Assembly (NCBI GenBank): GCA_020633515.1
Contig: JACKDM010000066.1
Location: 1 to 21,789 of the forward strand
Direction of reading: 5' to 3'
Length of the DNA stretch: 21,789 bases
Origin: Myxococcales bacterium
Lineage (GTDB): Bacteria; Myxococcota; Bradymonadia; UBA7976; UBA1532
Part shown: positions 9,349-16,901 of the stretch, piece after piece
Layout: each line of letters starts with the position of its first letter
Position numbering within the stretch: position 1 is the first letter of the stretch
Program-made: the position numbers and the translations under genes
The notes under the pieces: model-generated
The model's input: only the letters and a program-made list of their open reading frames with translations
Databases searched by the model: none
What the model was told of the DNA's origin: nothing

Positions 9349-9373
9349 CAGGCGCGGGCGGCGGCTCGATGCT
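9345..9373 (+). promoter_or_regulatory. Candidate sigma70-type promoter of the IF2_N/coiled-coil gene
   Basis: A perfect TTGACA (9345-9350) is followed after 17 bp by GATGCT (9368-9373). The -35 overlaps the TGA stop of the preceding gene. The -10 matches 3 of 6, including the important A2 and T6. The distance to the ATG at 9461 is 88 nt, leaving room for an untranslated leader in which I see no clear structure. Confidence 0.45.
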
Positions 9374-9460
9374 GTCGCCCATGCCGAGCGGGCCGCAGCC
9401 GCGACGAAATGACGCGCTGCGCCATCGAACCCCTCGACACCCACCTGGAGGAACCCACCC

Positions 9461-10363
9461 ATGAGCGAACCCAAGCGGCACATCTACCAGATCGCCCGCG
9501 AGCTCGAGCTCTCCTCGAAGGAGCTGCGCGCCACCATCGAGGCCTGGGGCCTCGGCTGGGACGTCAGCAACCACATGAAGCTGCTCTCCGAAGAGCAGGT
9601 CGCCGAGATCAAGCGCCGCCTCGCGCTCGACGCCGCCCACGCCGCCGAGGACCTCGCCGACGCCGCGCTCGACCGCGCGATCGCCGCGAGCGAGGCCGCC
9701 ACCGCCGAAGAAGCCACCGCCGCCGCGATCGACGCCGAGGGCGCCGCCGACGACGCCGTCGAGGCCGCCGAGCGCGCCCGCCGCCTCAGCGACAACGTCG
9801 TCGAGGCCGCCGACATCGCGCCCGACGCCGCCGAGGGCGCGATGCGCGCCGAGCGCGACGCCGCCGCCGCCGCCGCCGCCGCCATCGAGGCCGCCGCCGA
9901 GGCCGAGTCCGCCGCCGAGGAGAAGGTCGAGGCCGAGCGCGCCCACGACGCCGTCGACGCCGCCGAGGCGGCCGCCGACATCAGCGGCCCCGCGAAGTGG
10001 GTCGCCGCCGCCGTCGACACCGCGATCCGCACCGTCGAGACCGTGCAGGAAGAGGTCCGCGCCATCGCCGAAGAGGCCGTCGAGCTCGCCCGCCACGCCG
10101 CCGACACCGCCCGCGAAGAGGCCGAGAAGCGCGCGAAGAAGGCCGAGAAGCTCGCCGAGCAGGCCGAGGAGTTCGCCCGCCGCGCCGCCCGCGCGGTCAA
10201 GGCCAAGGTCGGCAAGAAGGAGCGGCGCAAGGTCGAGGAGAAGGCGCGCGAGGCGCACGACAAGGCCGCGAGCGCCATCGACCGCGCCGCGAGCGCCCAG
10301 CAGCGCGCGAGCGAGATCGCCGAGAAGGCCCGCGACCTCGCGCGGCGGGCGACCGGGCTCTGA
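9461..10363 (+). CDS. Stand-alone IF2_N domain fused to long Ala/Glu-rich coiled coil
   Basis: In this 300-aa protein, residues about 5-54 (RHIYQIARELELSSKELRA, then WGLGWDVSNHMKLLSEEQVAEIKRRL) match the small N-terminal domain of translation initiation factor IF-2. In IF-2 this domain reads 'ri.elAkel..s.kel...l...G....s..s.l..e....i'. No GTPase or other IF-2 domain follows. Residues 55-300 are instead an almost uninterrupted Ala/Glu/Arg helix with heptad-like spacing, including a run of nine consecutive alanines. The only break is near residue 176 (ISGPAKW). The C-terminal third becomes strongly basic (AKVGKKERRKVEEKAREAHDKAASAI). The ATG has GGAGG 9 nt upstream. Family knowledge says IF2_N is a nucleic-acid-contacting helical module. 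A structural or nucleoid/ribosome-associated role is inference, and histone-like Ala/Lys proteins are an alternative analogy. Confidence 0.8.
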   Translation: MSEPKRHIYQIARELELSSKELRATIEAWGLGWDVSNHMKLLSEEQVAEIKRRLALDAAHAAEDLADAALDRAIAASEAATAEEATAAAIDAEGAADDAVEAAERARRLSDNVVEAADIAPDAAEGAMRAERDAAAAAAAAIEAAAEAESAAEEKVEAERAHDAVDAAEAAADISGPAKWVAAAVDTAIRTVETVQEEVRAIAEEAVELARHAADTAREEAEKRAKKAEKLAEQAEEFARRAARAVKAKVGKKERRKVEEKAREAHDKAASAIDRAASAQQRASEIAEKARDLARRATGL

Positions 10364-10467
10364 GCGAGCCCCGCGACCTCGACCGCCGCGACCGGGCGCT
10401 GACCCGACGGACCCGGCGCTGACCCGGCCGGCCGGGCGCTGAGCCGAGCGACCGGGCGCCGATCACC
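10351..10467. repeat. Degenerate 20-bp tandem repeat derived from a gene end
   Basis: Units of 20 bp with the core ACCGGGCGCTGAcCCGA lie at 10391-10410, 10411-10430 and 10431-10450, with a partial fourth at 10451-10467. The last 10 bp of the IF2_N gene plus its TGA (from 10351) look like a further unit exactly 40 bp upstream of the first clear one, and the 20 bp between are more diverged. The array fills the 99-bp gap between two convergent genes and touches the stop codons of both. Each clear unit contains GCTGA. It has no poly-T tract and no strong hairpin, so I do not call it a terminator. Confidence 0.6.
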
Positions 10468-10891
10468 GTTCGCGCGGCACCGCGGCCATCGTGCCGAGCA
10501 GCAGCGCGGTCGGCTTGTCCGGGTCGTCGACGTAGACCCGCGCCTCGACCACATGGAACCGGCGCCCCGGCTTGACCACCTGCGCCCGGCACCGCAGCCG
10601 CTCGCCCCGCGCCGGGCGGAGCAGGTGCACCTTGAACTCCACCGAGACGACCCCCTCGCCCGCCGCGAGCAGCGTGCCGGCCGCGCCGCCCGCGCAGTGA
10701 TCGGCCAGCGTCGCCTGCACGCCGGCGTGCACCGTGCCCGCCTGCTGCAAGTGCTCCGGCCGGATCTCGAGCTCGGCCTCGACGATCCCCGGCTCGATCC
10801 GCACCGGCGTGATCCCGAGCGCGGCGACGAACGGCGCGCCGGCGAAGTCGGCGGCGACCGCGGCGCGCCAGTCGGGGTGCTGTGGCTTCAT
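10463..10891 (-). CDS. PaaI-like hotdog-fold acyl-CoA thioesterase
   Basis: At 142 aa this is the normal size for a single hotdog domain that hydrolyses acyl- or aryl-CoA thioesters in the cytoplasm. The characteristic central helix region reads GTVHAGVQATLADHCAGGAA (52-71). It contains the H-A-G motif (55-57) and an acidic residue (Asp64) in the usual catalytic position for PaaI/4HBT-II enzymes. The following strand FKVHLLRPARG (86-96) matches the 'i.ylrpa..G' block, and a final strand ends in LLLGTMAAVP. The ATG at 10891 has GAGGAG about 6 nt upstream; the frame stays open to 11515 but loses family similarity. It is convergent with the IF2_N gene and divergent from the EGF lipoprotein. Substrate unknown. 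Confidence 0.85.
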   Translation of the reverse strand: MKPQHPDWRAAVAADFAGAPFVAALGITPVRIEPGIVEAELEIRPEHLQQAGTVHAGVQATLADHCAGGAAGTLLAAGEGVVSVEFKVHLLRPARGERLRCRAQVVKPGRRFHVVEARVYVDDPDKPTALLLGTMAAVPRER

Positions 10892-10938
10892 CGGCGGCTC
10901 CTCGGCGGACGGGGGTGAGTGCGACGCCCGGCCGCGCA

Positions 10939-10955
10939 GGCCGGTCGCACCGGCC
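10939..10955. promoter_or_regulatory. 17-bp perfect dyad in a divergent promoter region
   Basis: GGCCGGT-CGC-ACCGGCC is a perfect 7-bp inverted repeat with a 3-bp centre, 48 nt upstream of the thioesterase start and 84 nt upstream of the lipoprotein start. It could be an operator. In DNA this GC-rich short dyads arise by chance, so the call is tentative. Confidence 0.25.
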
Positions 10956-10990
10956 GTTCGATGCCCGATCCCACCCGGCGCGCCCCGCGT

Positions 10991-10996
10991 TATGCT
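10991..10996 (+). promoter_or_regulatory. Possible -10 element of the EGF/FG-GAP lipoprotein
   Basis: TATGCT stands out in an otherwise GC-only stretch, 43 nt upstream of the ATG at 11040. No acceptable -35 lies 16-18 bp upstream. Weak on its own. Confidence 0.25.
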
Positions 10997-11039
10997 CGGC
11001 GTCGCGCGCGCGCGATCGGCGCCGCGGGGGAGAGAGCAC

Positions 11040-13347
11040 ATGTCGCCGAAGTCGGTCATCACGGGGCTGGTGCTGGCGTTCATCGTGGGCTGCACACCGG
11101 GCACGGGGGGCACGCCGTGCGTGGCGGGCGAGGTCGAGGCGTGCGTCTGCCCCGACGGCGCGATGGCGCTGCGGGCGTGCGGCGCGGAGGGGCGCTTCGC
11201 CGCGTGCCCGTGCGGCGCCGACGCCGGCGCCGATCGGGGCGCAGGAGACGCCGAGGGGCCACCGGACGGCGCCGCGCTCGACGCCGCCGCCGACGCCACC
11301 GGGCCCGACGGCGCTGCGCCCGACGCCGCCGACCCGGACGCCGCCGATCGCGACGCCGCCGCGCCCGACGCCGCGCCTGACGCGACCCCCGACGCCGCCG
11401 CGCCCGACGCGGCCCCCGACGCCGCCGCGCCCGATCCCTGCCTCGCCGCCCCCTGCCAGAACGGCGGCCGCTGCCAGAACCAGCCCGGCGGCTTCACCTG
11501 CGACTGCCAGGGCACCGGCTACGACGGCCCCACCTGCGCCCGTGACGTCGACGAGTGCCTCGCCGCCCCCTGCCAGAACGGCGGCCGCTGCCAGAACCAG
11601 CCCGGCGCCTTCACCTGCGACTGCGCCGGGCACCGGCTACGACGGCCCCACCTGCGCCCGCGACCTCGACGAGTGCCTCGCCGCCCCCTGCCAGAACGGC
11701 GGCCGCTGCCAGAACCAGCCCGGCGGCTTCACCTGCGACTGCCAGGGCACCGGCTACGACGGCCCCACCTGCGCCCGCGACGTCGACGAGTGCCTCGCCG
11801 CCCCCTGCCAGCACGGCGGCCGCTGCCAGAACCAGCCCGGCGGCTTCACCTGCGACTGCCAGGGCACCGGCTACGACGGCCCCACCTGCGCCCGCGACCT
11901 CGACGAGTGCCTCGCCGCCCCCTGCCAGCACGGCGGCCGCTGCCAGAACCAGCCCGGCGCCTTCACCTGCGACTGCGCGGCCACCGGCTACGAGGGCGCG
12001 CGCTGCGAGCGCGACGTCGACGAGTGCCTCGCCGCGCCCTGCCTGAACGACGGCGCCTGCGTCAACGAACCCGGCGGCTTCCGCTGCGACTGCCCCGAAG
12101 GCTTCGACGGCCCCCGCTGCGCCGGCGCCCTCGACGAGTGCGCGCTCGGCCTCGACCGCTGCGACCCGGCCGTGCCCTGCGTCGACCAGCCGAACGGCTA
12201 CCTCTGCGACTGCCGCGCCCACGACCGGATCACCGTCGGCCGCGCGGGCGAGCTCGCCCCCAACGCGGGCGTCGCCGCCGGCGACCTCGACGGCGACGGC
12301 GACCTCGACCTCGTCGCCCGCAGCGACCGCTTCATCTTCTGGTACGCCAACGACGGCGCCGGCGGCTTCTCGCCGTCGATGCCGGTCAGCCTCGGCGAGC
12401 CGTCGCGGGGGGCGCTCACCCTCGCCGACGTCGACGGCGACGGCGACCTCGACGTGCTCTCCACCGGCGCCGACGCGCCCTTCCGCGTCGAGCTCGCCCT
12501 CCTCCGCAACGCGCTCCCCGTGCCCTTCGGCCGCCGCGAGTTCTACGCCGCGCTCCCGCCGCCCGGCGCCACCGTGCTCCGCGCCGCCGAGCTCGACGGC
12601 GACGGCCGCGACGACATCCTCTACGCCGACACCGCCGGCTCGACCGGCTGGGTCCCCGCCGCGACCGGCCGCGCCGTCGCGCTCGGCGCGCTCTTCGTCG
12701 CCCCCGGCGCCGCCGTGCGCTGGCCGCTGCTCACCGCGGTCGACCTCGACGGCGACGGCGACCTCGACGTGCTCGGCAGCAACGGCTACCGCGAGAACCT
12801 CGGCGGCGGCGCCTTCGCGGCCGCGCGGGTGCTGCTGCCCGCGCCCGCCGTCCCGGTCGGCGTCGGCGACTTCGACGGCGACGGCCTCCAGGACCTCGTC
12901 GCGTTCACCGACGCGCTCGCCTGGCACCGCGGCCTCGGCGCCGCCGTCTTCGAAGCCGCCCGCCCGCTCTACACCCCCGCGACCCTCTGCGCGACGATGC
13001 GCGACGGCACCGACGGCTTCGAGACCTGCGACCCCGCCGCGCAGTCGCTCGGCCCGGTGCTCGTCTACGACGCCGACGAGGACGGCGACGCCGACATCGT
13101 CGCGCTCCTCCGCATCGACGCGGCCGCGCGGCCCCAGCCCTACCTCTTCGCCAACGTCGGCGGTGGCTTCGTGCTCGCCGGGCTCGGCCCGCTCGGCCCC
13201 GACACCGGCGAGGTGCCGCGCGGGGACGCCTTCGCGCTCGTCGACGTCGACGGCGACGGCTTCGACGAGGTCGCCGAGGCGCCGCGGCGGGGCGGCGGGG
13301 TCATCGAGGTCTGGCACCCGGCGCGCGCGTGCTTCAGCGGGCGCTGA
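11040..13347 (+). CDS. EGF-repeat / FG-GAP lipoprotein, interrupted by a 1-base frameshift
   Basis: The product would be about 768 aa if the frame were restored. It begins with a lipoprotein signal (MSPKSVITGLVLAFIVGC, lipid Cys18), then a short Cys-containing region and an Asp/Ala/Pro-rich linker. Six calcium-binding-type EGF repeats follow (DECLAAPCQNGGRCQNQPGG pattern with six Cys each), plus a diverged seventh. The C-terminal half has about seven FG-GAP/VCBS-type motifs (DLDGDGDLDLV, DVDGDGDLDVL, ELDGDGRDDIL, DLDGDGDLDVL, DFDGDGLQDLV, DADEDGDADIV, DVDGDGFDEVA), the integrin-like propeller type that binds calcium. The frame of 11040 holds until about 11630, and then one extra base shifts the coherent protein to the next frame, which ends at 13347. 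As written, translation would continue to 13361 as Arg/Pro-rich nonsense. GGGGGAGAG precedes the ATG. Role: cell-surface recognition, inferred. Confidence 0.8.
11433..12132 (+). repeat. Tandem EGF-encoding DNA repeats, 117-bp unit
   Basis: Six units run head to tail. Measured by the third-residue Cys codon (11439, 11556, 11674, 11791, 11908, 12025, 12139), the spacings are 117, 118, 117, 117, 117 and 114 bp. The first four units are nearly identical at the nucleotide level, including silent positions, which indicates recent duplication or gene conversion. The fifth diverges in its second half and the sixth throughout. Units differ in a few markers (Asn or His after PCQ, GG or GA before FTC, DV or DL at the end), so the array looks reshuffled rather than simply amplified. 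Confidence 0.9.
11624..11630 (+). other. Frameshift: one extra base in the second EGF unit
   Basis: Where other units read TGCGACTGCCAGGGCACC, this one reads TGCGACTGCGCCGGGCACC. This is the only unit 118 bp long. Removing one G from the GGG at 11628-11630 restores ...CDCAGTGYDGPTC and joins the two coherent frames exactly. Confidence 0.85.
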
Positions 13348-14491
13348 CCAGCTCCCGGTAGAGCGCGACGGTGCGCGCGGCGATCGCGGGCCAGGTGTGC
13401 CGGGCGAGCACCCAGGCGCGGCCGCGGGTCCCCATCGCGTCGGCGGCGGCGGGATCGGCGAGCAGCCCGGCGAGCGCGTCGGCGATCGCGACCGGGTCGA
13501 GCGGGGTGACGACGCCGCAGCCGATGGTCGCGACCTCGGGGCAGTGGCAGGCGGCGCTGACGACGACCGGGCGGCCGTGCGCGAGCGCCTCGAGGGTCGC
13601 GATCGAGTGGCCCTCGTGGCGGCTCGGCAGGCAGAAGACCGCGGCGTGGCGGAGGAGCGCGTGCTTCTCGGCGCCGAAGCGGGCGCCGGGCAGGTGCAGC
13701 CGATCGGCGTAGCCGTGGCGGGCGGCGGCGGCGCGGAGCGGGGCGGCGGCGCCCTGGTCGGGGCCGCAGGCGACGAGCTGCACCGCGGGGAAGCGCGCGG
13801 CGAGGCGGCCGAAGGCGTCGCCGAGCAGGTCGAGGCCCTTGCCGGGGTGCAGCCGGCCGAGGAAGAGCACGTAGCGGGACCCGGCGAGCGCGGGCAGCAC
13901 CGCCTCGATCGGGGGCACCGGCGCCGCGAACTCATCCGCGAAGACGCCGTTGGGGATCACGACCCGCCGCGCGGGGAGCGGGACCCCGGGCGGGACGCGG
14001 GCCTCGTCGTCGTTGAGCAGGTGCAGCGCGGCGGCGTGGCGGCAGAGCGCGGCGTAGCCGAGCGCGGCGAGGCCGAGGCGCTTGCGGAGCGGCTTCTCGG
14101 CGAGCGCCGCGGCGTGCAGCGATCCGTGGGGCGCGAGCACGTAGGGCACGCCGAGGCGGCGGCAGGTCTGGGCGGCGAGCAGGGTGACGGGGGGCCAGAT
14201 CCCGTGCAGATGGGCGACGTCGGCGTCGCGGAGCGCGGCGGTGAGGCGGCGGCGGGTGGCGAGGGCGACGAAGAACCTGGGGCGCACGCTGTGGCGCGGC
14301 GGGAGCGGGTCGAGGTGCTCGGCGAGGAAGGCGTCGACGGCGGGCGCGCGCGGTCGGTCGGAGGAGACGAGGCGCACGTCGTGCCCGAGCGCGCGCTGGC
14401 CGGCGGCGAGCCCGGCGATGACGCGGGGCGGGCCGCCGATGGCGGGGTCGAGCCAGTTGTAGACGTGTACGACGCGGAGGGGGGCGCTCAC
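13334..14491 (-). CDS. GT4-family (GT-B fold) glycosyltransferase
   Basis: This 385-aa protein transfers a sugar from a nucleotide-sugar donor, probably in the cytoplasm for a surface polysaccharide. The N-terminal Rossmann half has RVVHVYNWLDPAIGGPPRV with the acceptor-side Gly loop (GGPPR 19-23), VAHLHGIW (92-99) and APHGSL (120-125). The C-terminal half has IPNGV (179-183), FLGRLHPGKGLDLL (210-223) and the donor-binding E-x7-E (Glu293, Glu301) in PSRHEGHSIATLEALAHGRP. I chose the GTG at 14491 because it sits directly before the first beta strand. The frame is open to a GTG at 14611 through a repeat array, and an ATG at 14530 is another option; neither has a good ribosome site. The 3' end overlaps the convergent lipoprotein gene by 14 bp. 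No other polysaccharide genes are visible. Confidence 0.88.
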   Translation of the reverse strand: MSAPLRVVHVYNWLDPAIGGPPRVIAGLAAGQRALGHDVRLVSSDRPRAPAVDAFLAEHLDPLPPRHSVRPRFFVALATRRRLTAALRDADVAHLHGIWPPVTLLAAQTCRRLGVPYVLAPHGSLHAAALAEKPLRKRLGLAALGYAALCRHAAALHLLNDDEARVPPGVPLPARRVVIPNGVFADEFAAPVPPIEAVLPALAGSRYVLFLGRLHPGKGLDLLGDAFGRLAARFPAVQLVACGPDQGAAAPLRAAAARHGYADRLHLPGARFGAEKHALLRHAAVFCLPSRHEGHSIATLEALAHGRPVVVSAACHCPEVATIGCGVVTPLDPVAIADALAGLLADPAAADAMGTRGRAWVLARHTWPAIAARTVALYRELVSAR

Positions 14492-14507
14492 GGCGGCGCC
14501 ACCGGGG

Positions 14508-14641
14508 ATGGCATCGATGGCATCGGGCATGGCATCGCCGACCGGCCGGATGCCAACGATGGCATCGAGGATGGCATGACCGACCGGCTGGATGCCATCG
14601 ATGGCATGCACCGCCTCGTCGACGCGGGCTGCGATGCCATC
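14508..14641. repeat. Array of 16-bp palindromes at exact 42-bp spacing
   Basis: Three 42-bp units (14516-14557, 14558-14599, 14600-14641) each begin with GATGGCAT and end with its complement ATGCCATC (ATGCCAAC in the first). The junctions therefore form ATGCCATCGATGGCAT-type palindromes at 14508-14523 (one mismatch), 14550-14565 (one mismatch) and 14592-14607 (perfect), with a half-site at 14634-14641. The first two units share about 36 of 42 bases. The third keeps only its ends. Further GATGGCAT copies occur at 14507 and 14570, and a CATGGCAT at 14528. The array fills most of the 163-bp gap between the S9 peptidase stop and the glycosyltransferase start. A regulatory role is inference. Confidence 0.8.
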
Positions 14642-14654
14642 ACCCGGGCCACGT

Positions 14655-16757
14655 TCAGCCGCCCGCGGGCGCGGGCGCTTCGGGGGCGGCGGGTGCGGCG
14701 GGCGCCGCGGGCAGCGCCCCTTCGAGGCCGGAGACGAAGCCGGCGCCGGCGGGGACCTGGATCGTCGAGCCTTCGAAGGCGCCGCCGAACGCCTCGACGC
14801 GGCCGCCGAGGCACTCCTTGAGGAACGCCTCGGTCACCGCGTTGAACGCGAGCCGGTTCTCGGGGCGGGCGAAGCCGTGGCCTTCGTCGGGGAAGAGCAC
14901 GTAGGTGACGGGGATGTTCTTCGCCTGCATCGCCTGCACGATCTGGTCGCTCTCGCTCTGCTTGACGCGGGGGTCATTGGCGCCCTGGCCGATGAGGAGC
15001 GGCTTCTTGATCGCGTCGACGCGGCCGAGCGGGGAGCGGCTGTCGAGGAAGGCCTTGCCCTCGTCGGTCGAGTGGTCGCCGACGCGCTTGCGGAACAGCT
15101 CGACCATCGGCGCCCAGTAGGGGGGAATGGTCGACAAGAGCGTCGCGATGTTGGAGGGGCCGACGATGTCGACGCCGCAGGCGAAGGTCTCGGGGGTGAA
15201 GGTGAGCCCGACGAGCGTGGCGTAGCCGCCGTAGCTGCCGCCCATGATCGCGACCTGGCTCTCGGTGGTGAGCTTCTGCTCGACGGCCCACTTCACCGCG
15301 TCGAGGAGGTCGTCGTGCATCTTGCCGGCCCACTCGCGGTCGCCGGCGTTGACGAAGCCCTTGCCGAAGCCGGTCGAGCCGCGGAAGTTGACCGAGAGCA
15401 CGACGTAGCCGCGGTTGGCGAGCCACTGGTGATAGGGATCGTACCCCCACGCGTCGCGCGCCCAGGGGCCGCCGTGCACCATGAGCACCATCGGCGCGGG
15501 GGCCTTGGCCTTGCCGCCGTCGTCGATCGCGCGGGGCAGGGTGTAGTAGCTGACGAGCTTGAGGCCGTCGCGGGCGTCGATGACGACGGGGTACATGCGC
15601 GCGAGCGGCTGGCCTTCGAGCTCGGGGCGCTGGTCGAAGAGGAAGGTCGCCTTCTTCGCCTCGCGGTCGAAGAGATAGTACTTCACCGAGGCGTCGTCGG
15701 GGCTGAAGGCGACGGTCCAGGTCTTGTCGTCGAGGGTGCGGCTGGTGATCTGGATCTCGCCGCGGGCGACGCCCTTGAGGGTCTCGTAGTCGGCCTTGAC
15801 CGCCGGATCGGTGAAGCGCCACTCCTGGCGGGTGTAGTTCGACGCCCAGCCCTGCACCGCGCCGGTGACCGGGTGGGCGATGATGTCCTCGACGTCGGCG
15901 CGGGGGTCTTCGCCGACGAGGGTCTTCTCGCCGCTCGCGAGGTTCATCGTGTAGAAGGCCGCGGTGTCGCGGTCGCGGCTGTCGAGCAGGTAGACGCTCT
16001 GCCCGCTCTGGTCGAAGCCGGCGATGGCGGTGGTGAGCGTGTCGGCCTGCGGCACGACGAGGAAGGGCTGCTCGGCGACCGTGTCGCCGGTGACGGGGAA
16101 GTAGGCGATGCCGCCGTCGGGCGCGAAGATCTGGGCGAAGCGCACGCCGAGCTGGCGGTCGGCGACGTAGCCGATGAAGCCGGCGTCGTTCTGGGCGACG
16201 AGGGTGAGCTGCCCGCTCGCGAGGTCGACGCGGTAGACGTCGAAGAGCTGCTTGTTGCGGTCGTTGTGGCTGACGAGCGCCTCCGCGGGCTTGTCGGGCG
16301 AGAGGCCGATGATCTGGGCGCGGGCGCCGGCGAACGGGGTGAGGTCGGCGTTGGCGCCGGTCTCGAGGTCGACCTTGTAGACGTGGTAGTTCTCGTCGCC
16401 GTCGGCGTCCTGCATGTAGAGCAGGTGGCGGCCATCGAAGGCCCACTCGTAGATGCGGATCCCACGCTTCTGGTCGTGGGTGACGGCCTTGGCCTGGTCG
16501 AGCGCGTCGATCGGGGCGACGAAGACGTTGAGGACGCCGTCCTTGGGCGCGAGCCACGCGAGGCGCTCGCCGTCGGGGCTGATGCGGACGGCGGCGCGCT
16601 CGGGGTTGCCGAAGAGCACCTGGCGGGGGATGAGCGGATCCTGGGCGGCGGCGGTGGGCATGGTGGCCTCGGCCGGCGCGGCCGGCTTCTGCTCGGGGCT
16701 GCCGCCGCAGGCGGCGAGGCCGGCGGCGAGGGCAAGCGTTACGAAGCGGGTGTACAC
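14655..16757 (-). CDS. S9 family prolyl-oligopeptidase-type peptidase, lipoprotein
   Basis: This 700-aa serine peptidase is predicted to act in the periplasm or at the surface, because it has a lipoprotein signal ending LAAC (Cys17). Residues about 40-430 form a beta-propeller-like region with repeated 'SPDG..law', 'vyk.dl.tG' and 'l.dsrdrdt' blocks, which in this family restrict access to short peptides. The alpha/beta-hydrolase domain follows with HGGPWARDAWGYDP and NFRGSTGFGKGF. The full triad is Ser508 (GGSYGGY), Asp595 (GANDPRV) and His627 (DEGHGFA). The C-terminus adds an Ala/Pro-rich tail (AAPAAPAAPEAPAPAGG). The GTG at 16757 has AAGGAG 5 nt upstream; the frame runs open to 18653 only as an antisense shadow of the cytochrome gene. 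It is divergent from the cytochrome gene and upstream of the glycosyltransferase. Confidence 0.93.
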   Translation of the reverse strand: MYTRFVTLALAAGLAACGGSPEQKPAAPAEATMPTAAAQDPLIPRQVLFGNPERAAVRISPDGERLAWLAPKDGVLNVFVAPIDALDQAKAVTHDQKRGIRIYEWAFDGRHLLYMQDADGDENYHVYKVDLETGANADLTPFAGARAQIIGLSPDKPAEALVSHNDRNKQLFDVYRVDLASGQLTLVAQNDAGFIGYVADRQLGVRFAQIFAPDGGIAYFPVTGDTVAEQPFLVVPQADTLTTAIAGFDQSGQSVYLLDSRDRDTAAFYTMNLASGEKTLVGEDPRADVEDIIAHPVTGAVQGWASNYTRQEWRFTDPAVKADYETLKGVARGEIQITSRTLDDKTWTVAFSPDDASVKYYLFDREAKKATFLFDQRPELEGQPLARMYPVVIDARDGLKLVSYYTLPRAIDDGGKAKAPAPMVLMVHGGPWARDAWGYDPYHQWLANRGYVVLSVNFRGSTGFGKGFVNAGDREWAGKMHDDLLDAVKWAVEQKLTTESQVAIMGGSYGGYATLVGLTFTPETFACGVDIVGPSNIATLLSTIPPYWAPMVELFRKRVGDHSTDEGKAFLDSRSPLGRVDAIKKPLLIGQGANDPRVKQSESDQIVQAMQAKNIPVTYVLFPDEGHGFARPENRLAFNAVTEAFLKECLGGRVEAFGGAFEGSTIQVPAGAGFVSGLEGALPAAPAAPAAPEAPAPAGG

Positions 16758-16901
16758 GCGGTCTCCTTCGAACTCGGGGCAGGCGATGGGTCGGGCGGTA
16801 GAGTGCACCACCCGCGGCGGTTGTGCCAGCCGATCGCCCGCCCGTATCCGATCCCACGCCCGCCCGCGACCTCGGCGGGGAGCGCGGCATCCGCGGTCTC
16901 G
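16758..16901. promoter_or_regulatory. Divergent intergenic region, peptidase and cytochrome
   Basis: These 144 bp must carry both promoters. On the minus strand a TGGCAC (in CTGGCACAACCG) could suggest a sigma54 -24 element, but no TTGC/GC follows at the right distance. No convincing -35/-10 pair is visible in either direction. The cytochrome start also lacks a close ribosome site: the nearest, GGGGAG, is about 20 nt away. Confidence 0.3.

Noticed and set aside
11631..13361. Continuation of the first EGF frame to 13361
   Set aside because: After the frameshift this frame is Arg/Pro/His-rich with no cysteine pattern; EGF and FG-GAP motifs continue in the next frame to 13347.
11611..13935. 774-codon minus-strand frame under the EGF/FG-GAP gene and part of the glycosyltransferase
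   Set aside because: Low-complexity Ala/Val/Glu/Gly shadow of a repeat-containing gene; no start signal or domain.
14508..14641. CRISPR array
   Set aside because: The 42-bp units have no unique spacers of constant length between conserved repeats; two of the three units are similar throughout, the third only at its ends, and there are no cas genes.
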